From Thauera sp. (GTDB lineage Bacteria; Pseudomonadota; Gammaproteobacteria; Burkholderiales; Rhodocyclaceae): 32,449 nt of DNA. The position numbers and the translations under genes are program-made. The stretch spans positions 1 through 32,449 of the forward strand of contig JANJTU010000061.1 in assembly GCA_024710965.1 (NCBI GenBank), written 5' to 3'. Below are positions 15,763 through 25,707 of the stretch, piece after piece (the stretch's first letter is position 1; each line of letters starts with the position of its first letter). A model generated the notes under the pieces. That model searched no databases. It was not told where the DNA came from and worked only from the letters and a program-made list of their open reading frames with translations.

Positions 15763-16815
15763 ATGCAGCGCCGCGCCTTTCTCACCGCCCTCGGCTGCCT
15801 CGCGCTGCCGCTGCCCAGGCACGCCCGCAGCGACGCGGGCCCGGTGCTGCTCGCCGCCGCGGCCGACGCCGACGGCCCCTTCTTCGGCGCCCTCGGCCGT
15901 CCCGCGCTGCGCACCCCGGGCCGCGGCCACGGCATGCTGCCGCTGCCGGGCGGGCGCGAGCTGATCCTCGTCGCCCGCCGGCCGGGCGACTGGCTGTGGC
16001 GCATCGACTGGCGCAGCGGGCAGCGGCGCGCCGCCGCCCGCGCCGCGCCCGAGCGCCACTTCTACGGCCATGCCGTGCTCGCCCCCGGCGGGCGCAGCCT
16101 GTTCGCCACCGAGAATGACACCGCCACCGGCCAGGGCGTGATCGGCATCTACGACGCCCGCACGCTCGCCCGCCTGGGCGAGTTTCCCAGCCACGGCATC
16201 GGCCCGCACGAGCTGCTGTGGCTGGAGCCGGGCAAGGTGCTGGCGGTGGCCAACGGCGGCATCCTGACCCTGCCCGACACCGGCCGCCTCAAGCTCAACC
16301 TCGAGCGCATGGCGCCTTCGCTCGTGCTGCTCGAGATGCCCTCCGGGCGCCTGCTTGCCGAGCACATGCTCGAGGACCGCAGCCTGTCGCTGCGCCATCT
16401 CGCGCGCGCGGCCGACGGCACGCTCGGCGTCGCGTTGCAGGCCGAGGCGCTCGACGGCGGCAGCGTCGCCGATGCGCCGCTGCTCGCCCTCCTGCGCGAC
16501 GGCCGGCTGCGCCCGGCGCAGGCCGTGCCCGGCCTCGGCGGCTACGGCGCGAGCATCGCCGCGCTCGGCGACGACTTCTTCGTCAGCGCGCTGCAGGGCG
16601 ACGCCGTCGTGCGCTGGAGCAGCCGCGGCGAGCTGCGGCGCGAATACGGCCTGCGCCGCCCCGCCGGGCTGGCCACTGCCGCCGGCGCGGTGCTGGTCAG
16701 CAACGAGCTCGGCCTGATCGCCCGCCTCGCCCCCGGCGACGGCCGGCTCGACACCGTGTTCGAAGCACCTGGCATCCGCTGGGACAACCACCTCGCCGTC
16801 ACCCCGCGGGGCTGA
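15763..16815 (+). CDS. DUF1513 protein with twin-arginine signal
   Basis: A 350-residue DUF1513 protein. The N-terminus [11 protein letters not shown] is a twin-arginine signal, so it is probably exported folded. The mature part shows beta-propeller-like repeats and family blocks: [65 protein letters not shown] and a final RWDNHL. The family's activity is not known; it accompanies imelysins and iron receptors. It closes the imelysin operon (6 bases after the second imelysin). A paralogue is encoded at 24319 with the same blocks. Confidence 0.92.
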   Translation: MQRRAFLTALGCLALPLPRHARSDAGPVLLAAAADADGPFFGALGRPALRTPGRGHGMLPLPGGRELILVARRPGDWLWRIDWRSGQRRAAARAAPERHFYGHAVLAPGGRSLFATENDTATGQGVIGIYDARTLARLGEFPSHGIGPHELLWLEPGKVLAVANGGILTLPDTGRLKLNLERMAPSLVLLEMPSGRLLAEHMLEDRSLSLRHLARAADGTLGVALQAEALDGGSVADAPLLALLRDGRLRPAQAVPGLGGYGASIAALGDDFFVSALQGDAVVRWSSRGELRREYGLRRPAGLATAAGAVLVSNELGLIARLAPGDGRLDTVFEAPGIRWDNHLAVTPRG

Positions 16816-17052
16816 ACCCGGCGCCCGGCGGGCGGTCGGACAGCTGGGCGTCAAACGGCGGTCCACTATTGCGCTGCAATACGATACACAGCCGGGGCGC
16901 GGGCTCGACTATGCTTGCGATCGATCGTGCAGGGGTCGCAGCGGGCCGCTCACCTTGCCGCCGGGCTCGCAGCCGGCCCTGCACGCTTCCTTGCGCCTCG
17001 CCCTGGACTTTCCCCTCGACCTCCCCTCTCCTGCCTACCGTCCCGCTTGCCG
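16816..17052. other. Intergenic region upstream of macA
   Basis: About 235 bases. It includes the inverted repeat TATTGC-GCT-GCAATA at 16867-16881, which may be an operator or promoter element for macAB. An upstream ATG at 16915 is in frame with macA but has no family features. Nothing else is seen. Confidence 0.5.
16867..16881 (+). promoter_or_regulatory. Inverted repeat upstream of macA
   Basis: TATTGCGCTGCAATA is a perfect six-base dyad with a three-base centre, in a locally AT-richer stretch 172 bases before macA. It could be a binding site for the unknown regulator of the export operon; no Fur-like pattern is present here. Confidence 0.35.
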
Positions 17053-18321
17053 ATGACTCCGACCTCCGCCCCCCGACCGCGGCCACCGAGCTGGCAACGC
17101 CCCGTCGTCCTCCTGTGCGCCCTCGCCGCCTTCACCGCCGGCGGCGGCTGGCTCGCCTGGAGTCTGCTGTCGGGCAACGCCAACCCGGCCGCGGGCTACC
17201 AGTTCACCGTCGCACAGCGCGGCGACATCGAGGACGTCGTCACCGCCACCGGCACGCTGCAGCCACGCGACTACGTCGATGTCGGCGCCCAGGTGTCGGG
17301 CCAGCTGAAGAAGATCCACGTCGCGGTCGGCTCGGTGGTGAAGGCCGGCGACCTGCTCGCCGAGATCGACTCCACCGTCTATCTGTCGCGCGTCGACGCC
17401 TCGCGTGCGCAGTTGCGCAACCTGCGCGCCCAGCTGAAGGACCGCGAGGCCCAGGTCACCCTGGCGCGGATCCAGTTCCGCCGCCAGAAGGCGCTGATGG
17501 CCGAAGACGCCACCACCGCCGAGAGCCTGCAGAACGCCGAGGCCACGCTGCAGTCGGCCGAAGCCCAGCTCGAGGCCCTGCGCGCGCAGATCGAGCAGTA
17601 CGAGTCCACGCTGCGCGGCGACGAGGCCAACCTGCGCTACGCGCGCATCCTGTCGCCGATGGCCGGCACGGTGGTGTCGATCACCGCGCGCCAGGGCCAG
17701 ACGCTGAACACCAACCAGTCGGCGCCGGTGATCCTGCGCGTGGCCGACCTGTCGACGATGACGGTCCAGACCCAGGTCTCCGAGGCCGACATCAGCCGCC
17801 TCAGGCTCGGCATGGAAACCTACTTCACCACCCTCGGCGGGCAGGGCAAGCGCTGGCCCGGCCGGCTGGAGAAGATCGAGCCCACGCCCACCGTGACCAA
17901 CAACGTCGTCCTCTACAACGCGCTGTTCGACGTCCCCAACCCCGACGGCGAACTGATGACGCAGATGACGGCCCAGGTGTTCTTCATCGTCGCCCAGGCC
18001 CGGGACGCGCTGCTGGTACCGATGGCCGCGCTGCAGCCGGGCCCGGCACGCAGCCCGCGCACCGCCGCCGCGCGGCCGACGGGCGGAACGCGGAACGGCG
18101 CCGCGCCGGCGCCGACCGGACGGACGCCGGCCCCGGCCACGCGCACGGTGCGGGTGGCGGCCGCGGACGGCTCGCTGCAGGCGCGCACAATCGAGCTCGG
18201 CGTCGCCGACCGCATCCAGGCCCAGGTGCTGTCCGGCCTGGAAGAGGGCGAACGAGTCGTGTCCGGCCTGGCCGCCGGCGCCGCCGCCCCCACCCGGCCG
18301 CGGATGTCGCCACGCCTGTGA
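17053..18321 (+). CDS. macA: MacA-type periplasmic adaptor (membrane fusion) protein
   Basis: A 422-residue adaptor of the HlyD/RND-MFP family. N-terminal membrane anchor at about residues 17-40, then the lipoyl/barrel-sandwich half ([23 protein letters not shown]), a long alpha-helical hairpin (about 110-205, e.g. [20 protein letters not shown]), the second lipoyl half ([18 protein letters not shown]), and beta-barrel and proximal domains. A low-complexity Pro/Ala/Arg/Thr insert lies near residues 328-366. The protein links MacB to the outer-membrane factor. The ATG at 17053 gives the anchor at the usual position. The stop overlaps the macB GTG start. Confidence 0.93.
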   Translation: MTPTSAPRPRPPSWQRPVVLLCALAAFTAGGGWLAWSLLSGNANPAAGYQFTVAQRGDIEDVVTATGTLQPRDYVDVGAQVSGQLKKIHVAVGSVVKAGDLLAEIDSTVYLSRVDASRAQLRNLRAQLKDREAQVTLARIQFRRQKALMAEDATTAESLQNAEATLQSAEAQLEALRAQIEQYESTLRGDEANLRYARILSPMAGTVVSITARQGQTLNTNQSAPVILRVADLSTMTVQTQVSEADISRLRLGMETYFTTLGGQGKRWPGRLEKIEPTPTVTNNVVLYNALFDVPNPDGELMTQMTAQVFFIVAQARDALLVPMAALQPGPARSPRTAAARPTGGTRNGAAPAPTGRTPAPATRTVRVAAADGSLQARTIELGVADRIQAQVLSGLEEGERVVSGLAAGAAAPTRPRMSPRL

Positions 18322-20312
18322 AGCCCGAACGCCTGCCCTCGCCGGCCACCGCCCCGGCGCTGCACGACGCCGCCGGCGCCGCCGCGGCCGCCCCGCTGAT
18401 CGAGCTCGTCGGCATCACCCGCAGCTTCGTCAACGGCGAAGTCGAGACGCGCGTGCTGCACGGCATCGACCTGCAGATCCACGCCGGCGAGTTCGTCGCC
18501 ATCGTCGGCGCTTCCGGCTCGGGCAAGTCGACGCTGATGAACATCCTCGGCTGCCTGGACCGCCCGACGCGCGGCACCTACCGCTTCATGGGCGAGGACG
18601 TGGCCGGCTTCGACCGCGACCAGCTCGCGCGCCTGCGCCGCGAGGCCTTCGGTTTCGTGTTCCAGAGCTACAACCTGATCGGCGGCGCCACCGCACGCGA
18701 GAACGTCGAGGTGCCGGCGGTCTATTCGGGCATGCCGCGCCACGAACGCCACGCCCGCGCCGAAGCGCTGCTCACGGCGCTCGGCCTGGGCGAGCGCATC
18801 CATCACCGCCCCAGCCAGCTCTCCGGCGGCCAGCAGCAGCGCGTATCGATCGCCCGCGCGCTGATGAACGGCGGCCGCATCATCCTCGCCGACGAGCCCA
18901 CCGGCGCGCTCGACAGCCGGAGCGGCGCGGAGGTCATGAAGCAGCTCGCCGAACTCTCCGCCGCCGGCCACACCGTCATCCTGATCACGCACGAACGCGA
19001 CGTCGCCGAGCAGGCGCAGCGCATCATCGAGATCCGCGACGGCCGCATCGTCGCCGACCCCGGCCCGCAGCGGCCACCGCGGCCCGAGCCCGACTTCGCG
19101 CCGCACATCGACCACACCTCGCCACTGTCCGACGTCGTCGAAGCCACCCGCACCGCGCTGCGCGCGCTGCGCGCCAACCTGTTCCGCGCCATCCTGACCC
19201 TGCTCGGCATCGTCATCGGCGTGGCCTCGGTGATCGCGATGCTGGCGATCGGCGATGGCGCCAGGCAGAAGGTCATCGACCAGGTCAGCGCGATGGGCAC
19301 CAACCTGCTCACCGTGCGCCCGGGCGCGCCCAACACGCGCGGCCGTGACGCGCCGGCGACGCTGGTGATCGACGACGTGCGCGCCATCGCCGAGCTGCCC
19401 AACGTGCTCGCTTCGGTACCGGAACAGGGCGGCACGATCACCATCCGCGCCGGCCACATCGACCACCGCACCAGCGTCAACGGCACCTCGGCCGACTACG
19501 TGCTGGCGCGCAGCTGGCCGGCCGCGCAGGGCACCTTCTTCAGCGCCGAGGACGAGGCGCGCTACGCGACCGTCGCCGTGCTCGGCCAGACGGTGGCGAA
19601 GGCCCTTTTCCCCGACGACGACGCCGTCGGCCAGTTCGTGCTCGTGAACAACATCCCGTTCCAGGTCACCGGCGTCATGACGCCCAAGGGCGCCACGCCG
19701 TGGGGCCAGGACCAGGACGACGTCGTCTTCGTGCCCTACTCCACCGGCAGCCTGCGCCTCACCGGCCAGCGCTTCCTGCGCAACGTCACCGTCGCCGTCG
19801 AGGACGTGGCGCGCATCGACGACACCCAGGCCGAGGTGAGCGCGCTGCTCACCGCCCGCCACGGCGTCGAGGACTTCCAGATCCGCAACATGGCCTCGGT
19901 GATCGCCACCGTGTCCGAAACGCAGAACACGCTCACCATCCTGCTCGGCACCGTGGCGGCGATCTCGCTGCTGGTGGGCGGCATCGGCGTCATGAACATC
20001 ATGCTGGTGTCGGTCACCGAGCGCACGCGCGAGATCGGCATCCGCATGGCCACCGGCGCGCGCATGAAGAACATCCAGCAGCAGTTCCTGATCGAGGCCC
20101 TCGTCGTGTCCGCCGTCGGCGGCCTGATCGGCGTCGCCGTGGGCCTGGGCGCGGCGGCGGCGATCGCCTACTTCGGCACCGCGGTGCAGTATTCGCTCGC
20201 GCCGGTGGTGCTCGCCTTCAGCTGCGCCTTCCTCACCGGCCTGATCTTCGGCTACCTGCCCGCGCGCAAGGCCGCCCGCCTCGACCCGGTGGTCGCGCTC
20301 GCCTCGGAATGA
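18318..20312 (+). CDS. macB: MacB-type ABC transporter, fused ATPase and permease
   Basis: A 664-residue MacB. The ATPase part (about 25-255) has Walker [10 protein letters not shown] (residues 64-72), the LSGGQQQR signature near 168-175, and Walker B with [12 protein letters not shown] near 188-198. Then come a membrane helix near 290 ([18 protein letters not shown]), a large periplasmic domain (about 315-535), and three C-terminal helices containing [28 protein letters not shown]-type family sequence. MacB uses ATP to drive substrates from the periplasm through the outer-membrane channel. GTG at 18318 overlaps the macA stop (GTGA). Possible substrates include macrolides, toxins, haem precursors or siderophores; the iron context makes siderophore export worth considering. 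Confidence 0.95.
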   Translation: MKPERLPSPATAPALHDAAGAAAAAPLIELVGITRSFVNGEVETRVLHGIDLQIHAGEFVAIVGASGSGKSTLMNILGCLDRPTRGTYRFMGEDVAGFDRDQLARLRREAFGFVFQSYNLIGGATARENVEVPAVYSGMPRHERHARAEALLTALGLGERIHHRPSQLSGGQQQRVSIARALMNGGRIILADEPTGALDSRSGAEVMKQLAELSAAGHTVILITHERDVAEQAQRIIEIRDGRIVADPGPQRPPRPEPDFAPHIDHTSPLSDVVEATRTALRALRANLFRAILTLLGIVIGVASVIAMLAIGDGARQKVIDQVSAMGTNLLTVRPGAPNTRGRDAPATLVIDDVRAIAELPNVLASVPEQGGTITIRAGHIDHRTSVNGTSADYVLARSWPAAQGTFFSAEDEARYATVAVLGQTVAKALFPDDDAVGQFVLVNNIPFQVTGVMTPKGATPWGQDQDDVVFVPYSTGSLRLTGQRFLRNVTVAVEDVARIDDTQAEVSALLTARHGVEDFQIRNMASVIATVSETQNTLTILLGTVAAISLLVGGIGVMNIMLVSVTERTREIGIRMATGARMKNIQQQFLIEALVVSAVGGLIGVAVGLGAAAAIAYFGTAVQYSLAPVVLAFSCAFLTGLIFGYLPARKAARLDPVVALASE

Positions 20313-21826
20313 GCCCCCCCATGCAGACGCCCCCGCACCGACGCGCTGCCGTCGCCCCCCACGCGACCGCCCTCGCGCCCCCGTCAACGGCCCGCCGCAC
20401 GGCCCCCGCCGTCATCCCCGGCGCCGCCCTGCTGCTCGTCGCCGCACTGCTCGCCGGTTGCGCCGTCACCGAGCCGGTGCGCGGCCCCGCGCTGACGCTG
20501 CCGGCGACCTGGGTCGAGGACGAAGCCTCCGCCGCTGCCGACGCCACGGTGGCCGACACCTGGTGGCAAGCCTTCGGCTCGGCGCAGCTCGACGCCCTCG
20601 TCGCCGAGGCGCTCGCCGCCGCGCCCGACCTGCGCATCCAGGCCGAGCGCGTGATCCAGGCCGAACTCGCGCTGCGCAGCGCGGGCGCGGCGCTGTTCCC
20701 CTCGCTGTCGCTCGGCGCCAGCAGCGGCGCGCGCAACACTGACGGCAGCGAGACGCGCTCGACCGAGATCAGCCTCGGCGCGAGCTACGAGCTCGACCTC
20801 TGGGGACGGCTGGCCGCCGGCGTCGATGCCAGCCGCGCCAGCCTCGCGGCGAGCCGCTTCGACCGTGACGCCGCCCGCCTGTCGCTGATGGCCAGCGTCG
20901 CCACGACCTGGTTCCAGTCCCTGGCGGTGCAGGAGCGGCTGGACATCGCGCGCCAGAACCTCGCCATCGCCGAACGCGTGCTGCGCGTGGTCGACGCCCG
21001 CTACCGCAATGGCGCCGCCTCGGCCCTGGAGCTCAGCCAGCAACGCAGCACGGTGCTCGCCCAGCGCCGCACGATCGAGCCGCTCGAGGTGCAGCTGCGG
21101 CAGACGCGCTCGGCCCTGGCGATCCTGCTCGGGCGCACGCCGCAGGCGCCCTTCGCCGACGGCGAACGCCTCGCCGACCTGCAGCTGCCGGCGATCACGC
21201 CCGGCCTGCCGTCCGAGCTGCTGCTGCGCCGCCCCGACCTCGCCGCTGGCGAGGCCGGTCTTGCCGCCGCCGCGGCCAACGTCGCCGCCGCACGCGCAGC
21301 CCTGCTGCCGAGCTTCAGCCTGTCGGCCGGCGCCGGCGCGGCGAGCGCCGCCCTGCTCTCGCTCGCCGGCCCGGCGAGCACGCTGTCGCTGTCGGCCAGC
21401 GTGCTGCAGACCATCTTCGACGGCGGCCGCCTCGCCGCCGCGGCCGACATCCAGCGCTCGCGCCAGCGCGAGCTGGTCGAGAGCCACCGCAAGGCGATCC
21501 TCACCGCACTCAAGGAAGTCGAGGACGCGCTCGCCGACAGCGCCCGCGACCAGCGCCAGGAAGCGGCGCAGCGCGAGATCCTCGCCGAGGCCGCGCGCAG
21601 CCTGCGCCTGGCCGAGCTGCGCTACCGCGAGGGCGCCGACAGCCTGCTCGTCGTGCTCGACGCCCAGCGCACCCTGTTCACGGCGCAGGACCTGCTCGCC
21701 CAGCTGCGCCTGGCACGGCTGAGCGACGCAGTCAACCTCTACCGCGCACTGGGCGGCGGCTGGCAGCCCGACCGCGGCGCCCCGGCTGCGCCGGCACCGC
21801 CTGCGGGCCTGTCCCGCACCGAGTGA
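20309..21826 (+). CDS. Outer-membrane efflux lipoprotein (NodT/OprM type)
   Basis: A 505-residue outer-membrane factor. A signal peptide with lipobox LLAGC sits at about residues 44-52, after an unusually long N-terminal extension, so it should be lipidated by Lgt and its partners. The two TolC-type halves are visible: [19 protein letters not shown] with [18 protein letters not shown] in the first, and [33 protein letters not shown] and [21 protein letters not shown] in the second. It forms the trimeric exit duct for MacAB. ATG at 20309 overlaps the macB stop (ATGA); a second ATG at 20321 is possible and would shorten the extension by four residues. Confidence 0.93.
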   Translation: MSPPMQTPPHRRAAVAPHATALAPPSTARRTAPAVIPGAALLLVAALLAGCAVTEPVRGPALTLPATWVEDEASAAADATVADTWWQAFGSAQLDALVAEALAAAPDLRIQAERVIQAELALRSAGAALFPSLSLGASSGARNTDGSETRSTEISLGASYELDLWGRLAAGVDASRASLAASRFDRDAARLSLMASVATTWFQSLAVQERLDIARQNLAIAERVLRVVDARYRNGAASALELSQQRSTVLAQRRTIEPLEVQLRQTRSALAILLGRTPQAPFADGERLADLQLPAITPGLPSELLLRRPDLAAGEAGLAAAAANVAAARAALLPSFSLSAGAGAASAALLSLAGPASTLSLSASVLQTIFDGGRLAAAADIQRSRQRELVESHRKAILTALKEVEDALADSARDQRQEAAQREILAEAARSLRLAELRYREGADSLLVVLDAQRTLFTAQDLLAQLRLARLSDAVNLYRALGGGWQPDRGAPAAPAPPAGLSRTE

Positions 21827-21847
21827 AACCGCAGCCGGCACGGCCTT

Positions 21848-21876
21848 GCCCGAGATGGGGAATCGACCCCATGGGC
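21848..21876 (+). terminator. Hairpin after the macAB-efflux operon
   Basis: GCCC, then ATGGGG, pairs with CCCCAT and GGGC around a six-base loop, with a three-base bulge on the left arm. TTTTT follows some 14 bases later. A probable terminator ahead of the next promoter. Confidence 0.55.
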
Positions 21877-21902
21877 ATGTGGCGTTTTTGCGAAAGCACT
21901 AT

Positions 21903-21917
21903 TGAGAATTAATCTCG
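21903..21917 (+). promoter_or_regulatory. Fur-box-like operator of the siderophore receptor
   Basis: TGAGAATTAATCTCG fits the 7-1-7 Fur pattern with near-dyad halves TGAGAAT and AATCTCG. It lies in an AT-rich dip, 124 bases before the receptor start. Confidence 0.75.
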
Positions 21918-21947
21918 TTCTAATCACAATTCCAGGCCAGTGCATGT

Positions 21948-22004
21948 AGCCAGCCACCTGTAACACGGGCCTTTGGGCCGTCAGGACGATCAGGAAGCCA
22001 GCCA
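21948..22004 (+). repeat. Paired AGCCAGCCA repeats in receptor leader (1)
   Basis: AGCCAGCCA at 21948-21956 and 21996-22004, between the Fur box and the receptor start. The same nine bases occur twice in the leader of the other receptor gene (28359 and 28384). Confidence 0.7.
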
Positions 22005-22040
22005 GAGCCGACTTCCCATCGATCTACCCGAGACTTCCCG

Positions 22041-24251
22041 ATGACCCGTGCCGCTTTTGCCGGCGGGCAGCGCCTCCGCGCCTGCTTCGCCCGTTCCGCC
22101 CCCGTGCGCCCCCTGCTGCCCCTGAGCGCCGTGATGCTCGCCGTGCTCTCGCTCGGCGCCCAGGCGCAGTCCACTCCGGCCCAGACCACCACCCTGCCCA
22201 CGGTGACGGTGAAGGCCAACCAGGAGGCGCAGCAGGACGGCCTGCGCGCCACCACCACCCGGGTCGGCAAGGTGCTGCAGGATCCGCACGATGTCCCGCA
22301 GGCGGTCACGACCGTGACCAACGCGCTGCTGGAAGAGCAGCAGGTGGGCTCGCTGCGCGAGGCGCTGCGCAACGTGTCCGGCCTGTCGTTCAACGCCGCC
22401 GAAGGCGGCCGCTCGGGCGACAACATGAACCTGCGCGGCTTCTACACCTTCGGCGACATGTACCTCGACGGCATCCGCGACACCGCCCAGTACAACCGCG
22501 AGACCTTCAACCTCGAGCAGATCGACGTGCTGCGCGGCTCGGCGGCGATGCTGTTCGGCCGCGGCCAGGCCGGCGGCGTCATCAACCAGGTCACGAAGAC
22601 GCCGCTGCTCGGCGACCGCGCCAAGCTCACCGGCAGCGTCGGCACCGACGACTACCGCGAGCTCACCGGCGACTTCAACAAGGAGCTGGGCGACAGCACC
22701 GCGCTGCGCCTGAACCTGATGAAGCGCGACGAGGGCAGCTGGCGCAGCAACCCCGCCGACGGCGCCGAGGCCGAGATCCACCGCGAAGGCGTCGGCCTGA
22801 GCCTGGTCACCGGCCTCTACACCGACAACGAATTCACCCTCAACCACTACTACCTGAAGACGCGGGACAACGCGGATTACGGCATCTCGTTCGACCCCGC
22901 CACCAAGCGCCCGACGAAGAAGTTCTCCGCCGACACCTTCTGGGGCACCAACGACACCTTCGACGACAGCGAGACGGCCATCACCTCGCTCGTCCACCAG
23001 CACAAGCTGTCCGCGCAGGCCGAGATCCGCACCCAGCTGCGCCACGCCAGCTATGACCGCGCCTACTGGGCCCAGGCACCGGACCGCAACCTGGCGCCGA
23101 GCTTCGACGCCAGCACCGGCAGTGCGAAGACGCGCAAGACCGACACCGAGAACCTGACCCTGCAGTCGGACCTGACCGCGCGCGCCAGCCTGTTCGGCAT
23201 GAAGCACGAGCTGCTCGCCGGCTTCGAGTACCTGAAGGAAGACTCCAGCCGCTGGGCACTGCTCGACCTCGATCCTGGCGCCGGGCGCTTCTATCGCGCC
23301 AGCGCGACCAGCGGCCCGGCCACCACCTACCAGGGCGACACCATCGCCTTCTACGGCCAGGACACGATCGAGTTCATCCCGAACTGGAAGCTGACGCTGG
23401 GCGCCCGCCGCGACGAACTCGATGCCGACTACTCCAGCCTGACCTCGCCCAAGCTCAGCTTCGGCGAAACCAGCGTCCGCACCGGCCTGTCCTGGCACCC
23501 GACCGACGACACCCACTACTACGTCAGCTACAGCGACTCCTTCAGCCCGACCGCCGACCTCTACCAGCTCTCCGGTGGTTCCTACCCGGCCGAGCGCAGC
23601 CAGGTGACCGAGCTCGGCGCCAAATGGATGCTGATGGAGGGCGACCTCGCCCTGCGCGCGGCCCTGTACCGCGCGGACAAGGAGTGGGAGCGCAGCACCG
23701 ACCTCGAGTCCACCGCGGCGATCCTGACCAGGAAGCGCCGCACCGACGGCTTCGAGCTCGAAGCCGCCGGCCGCATCACGCCGAACTGGGAAGTGTTCAG
23801 CGGCTTCTCGCTGATGGATGCGGAGATCCTCGAAGTCGCCGAGAACCGCAACGCCCAGACCGGCGTGGTGACCACCGCCGACGCCCGCCTGAAAGGCCAG
23901 CGCCCGCGCAACACGCCCAAGCTCACCTTCAACCTGTGGTCGACCTACGCGCTGGGTGGTGGCTGGAAGCTGGGCGGCGGCGTCGAGGCGAAGAGCGATC
24001 GCTACGCCTACTCGCCATCCACGGCGAATGCCAACAACCTCTTCGTCGATGGCAAGTTCCGCCCCAACACCGCGCCCGGCTATGCGCGCTGGGACGCCAT
24101 GCTGGCCTACGAACAGAAGAGCTGGGCCGCGCGCCTCAACGTCAAGAACGTCTTCGACCGGCTCTACTACGACGCCGTCTATGACAATGGCGGCTTCACC
24201 GTGCCCGGCACCGGCCGCGCCGTCATCCTCACCGGCGAATACAAGTTCTGA
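22041..24251 (+). CDS. TonB-dependent siderophore receptor (Fiu-like)
   Basis: A 736-residue outer-membrane receptor. Signal peptide ends near residue 43 (VMLAVLSLGAQAQ). A TonB-box-like LPTVTVKA follows, then the plug domain (about 65-190) with NVSGLSFNAAEGG, NMNLRGF, MYLDGIRDTAQYNRETFNLEQIDVLRG and GRGQAGGVINQVTK, the pattern of catecholate-type receptors such as Fiu. The rest is a 22-strand-type barrel ending in a terminal Phe (LTGEYKF). It should import a ferric siderophore using TonB-ExbBD energy; the exact ligand cannot be told from sequence. The start ATG at 22041 has a weak ribosome site. The Fur box at 21903 precedes it; a DUF1513 gene follows. Confidence 0.93.
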   Translation: MTRAAFAGGQRLRACFARSAPVRPLLPLSAVMLAVLSLGAQAQSTPAQTTTLPTVTVKANQEAQQDGLRATTTRVGKVLQDPHDVPQAVTTVTNALLEEQQVGSLREALRNVSGLSFNAAEGGRSGDNMNLRGFYTFGDMYLDGIRDTAQYNRETFNLEQIDVLRGSAAMLFGRGQAGGVINQVTKTPLLGDRAKLTGSVGTDDYRELTGDFNKELGDSTALRLNLMKRDEGSWRSNPADGAEAEIHREGVGLSLVTGLYTDNEFTLNHYYLKTRDNADYGISFDPATKRPTKKFSADTFWGTNDTFDDSETAITSLVHQHKLSAQAEIRTQLRHASYDRAYWAQAPDRNLAPSFDASTGSAKTRKTDTENLTLQSDLTARASLFGMKHELLAGFEYLKEDSSRWALLDLDPGAGRFYRASATSGPATTYQGDTIAFYGQDTIEFIPNWKLTLGARRDELDADYSSLTSPKLSFGETSVRTGLSWHPTDDTHYYVSYSDSFSPTADLYQLSGGSYPAERSQVTELGAKWMLMEGDLALRAALYRADKEWERSTDLESTAAILTRKRRTDGFELEAAGRITPNWEVFSGFSLMDAEILEVAENRNAQTGVVTTADARLKGQRPRNTPKLTFNLWSTYALGGGWKLGGGVEAKSDRYAYSPSTANANNLFVDGKFRPNTAPGYARWDAMLAYEQKSWAARLNVKNVFDRLYYDAVYDNGGFTVPGTGRAVILTGEYKF

Positions 24252-24256
24252 GCCGA

Positions 24257-24293
24257 GGCCCGCCGGTCGCGCCGTCAGGCGCACCGGCGGGCC
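24257..24293 (+). terminator. Strong hairpin between receptor and DUF1513 gene
   Basis: GGCCCGCCGG (24257-24266) pairs perfectly with CCGGCGGGCC (24284-24293). Inside it GCGCC and GGCGC form a further five pairs around GTCA. No T run follows, so it may be a partial terminator or protect the receptor mRNA, lowering DUF1513 expression. Confidence 0.65.
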
Positions 24294-24318
24294 GTGACCC
24301 CGTCACCCTGGAGGGGGC

Positions 24319-25521
24319 GTGCACCGCCCCAGCAAGCTGCCCATGAACAAACGCGAATTTCTCCGCCACCTCGGCACGGCAGGCGCCGTCGCGATCCTGC
24401 CCCGCCTCGCCCTCGCCGCGCCGTCCGCCGCCACCGCCCGCGCCGACGACATCCGCCTCATCGCAGCCTGGCGCAGCCTCCACGCCCTGGCACCGGACGG
24501 CACCGCGCGCGGGCCGGCGCAGGACAAGCCCACCGATTACGTGGGCATCCTGGCGCCCGACTGGCAGCGCGGCCAGGTCCGCATCCAGAGCGCGGTGCCG
24601 GTTCCCGCCCGGGTGCACGGCCTGCTCGCCGAGGGCGACGGCGGCTTCGTCGCCTGCGCCAACCGGCCCGGCACCTGGCTGCTGCGTTGCGACGCGGACG
24701 GACGCATCGCCGCCCGCCACGACCTCGGCGATGAAACCGGCGGCCGCACGCTGAACGGCCACGCCGTCTTCGATCCCAGCGGCGAATGGCTGCTGACCAC
24801 CGAATCCGAAGCCGACACCACCCAAGGCTGGGTCAGCGTGCGCCGTCGCGACACGCTGCGCAAGGAAGCACAATGGTCGACGCGCGGCATCGAGCCGCAC
24901 GAACTCGCCTTCGCCGCCGACGGCCAGCTGCTCGTCGCCAACGGCGGCATCCTGCGCGCCGCGGGCGACCGCAAGCGCGACCTCGACCGGATGGACTCCT
25001 CGCTCGTTCGCCTCGACGCCCGCAGCGGGGAACGCCTCGGTCAGTGGTGGCTCGACGACAAGCGCCTCAGCCTGCGCCATCTGGCCATCGGTACCGCCGC
25101 CGGCGAGCGCCCGCTGGTCGGCATCGCCCTCCAGGCCGAGCACGCCGACGCCGCCGAGCGCGCCGCAGCACCGATCCTCGCGATCTGGAATGGCGACGAA
25201 CTCACGCTGCCGAGCCGCGAGACGCTCGGCGGCGGCTACTGCGGCGACATCGCCGTCGGCCCCGACCGCGGCTTCTACCTGTCGGCCGAGCGTCGCAACC
25301 TCGTCGCGCGCTGGCACGCCGACGCCCCTGGGCGCCTCGACGTCATCGCCAGCCTTGACAAGGCCGGCGCGCTCGCCGAGATCGAACTCGGCGGTGGTCG
25401 CGGCGCGCTGATCGGCTCGCCGCGCGGCCTCGGGCTGTGGCATCCACAGCTCGACCCGGTGCTGCTGCGCTGGCCGGTGGAGCTCGCGCCGGACAACCAC
25501 TGGACGGCGCAGACGGCCTGA
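24319..25521 (+). CDS. Second DUF1513 protein
   Basis: A 400-residue paralogue of the protein at 15763, about 50 residues longer. Shared blocks: LNGHAVFDPSGEWLLTTE, RGIEPHELAF, VANGGILRAAGDR, LSLRHLAIG and a final PDNHW. The signal region reads MNKREFLRHLGTAG: it resembles a twin-arginine signal but has Lys-Arg in place of Arg-Arg. The GTG at 24319 is taken as start because GGAGG lies 4 bases upstream; the ATG at 24343, eight codons later, lacks a clear ribosome site but would put the signal at the very N-terminus. It is probably co-transcribed with the siderophore receptor through the hairpin at 24257. Function unknown; iron-linked by context. Confidence 0.9.
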   Translation: MHRPSKLPMNKREFLRHLGTAGAVAILPRLALAAPSAATARADDIRLIAAWRSLHALAPDGTARGPAQDKPTDYVGILAPDWQRGQVRIQSAVPVPARVHGLLAEGDGGFVACANRPGTWLLRCDADGRIAARHDLGDETGGRTLNGHAVFDPSGEWLLTTESEADTTQGWVSVRRRDTLRKEAQWSTRGIEPHELAFAADGQLLVANGGILRAAGDRKRDLDRMDSSLVRLDARSGERLGQWWLDDKRLSLRHLAIGTAAGERPLVGIALQAEHADAAERAAAPILAIWNGDELTLPSRETLGGGYCGDIAVGPDRGFYLSAERRNLVARWHADAPGRLDVIASLDKAGALAEIELGGGRGALIGSPRGLGLWHPQLDPVLLRWPVELAPDNHWTAQTA

Positions 25522-25655
25522 ATGCAGGTTCGGGGCGTCGCGCCCGCCTCGCCTGCGCGCGGGCGCAGACGCCGCGCGGCCGGGCTGATCCGCACCGGCG
25601 CCAGCGGCCGCCGCTGCGCACGGCGGGGCAGAAACCTCCGGGCGCGCACCATGGC

Positions 25656-25680
25656 AAAGGGCCGGCAATGCCGGCCCTTT
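25656..25680. terminator. Bidirectional hairpin between convergent genes
   Basis: AAAGGGCCGGC and GCCGGCCCTTT form a perfect 11-base-pair stem with a three-base loop. A/T ends on both arms suit termination from either side. It separates the DUF1513 gene (plus) from the small-protein gene ending at 25708 (minus). Confidence 0.8.
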
Positions 25681-25707
25681 GGTCATCGTGTCGAGGGCAC
25701 GCCGCGG

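Noticed and set aside
16218-20312. A 1364-codon open frame reaching back from macB
   Set aside because: Upstream of the GTG at 18318 it is only a GC-driven shadow of DUF1513 and macA; the GTGA overlap and MacB length support the shorter gene.
21990-24284. A long minus-strand open frame opposite the siderophore receptor
   Set aside because: Val/Gly/Ala/Gln-rich shadow; the plus-strand product has a full TonB-receptor layout.
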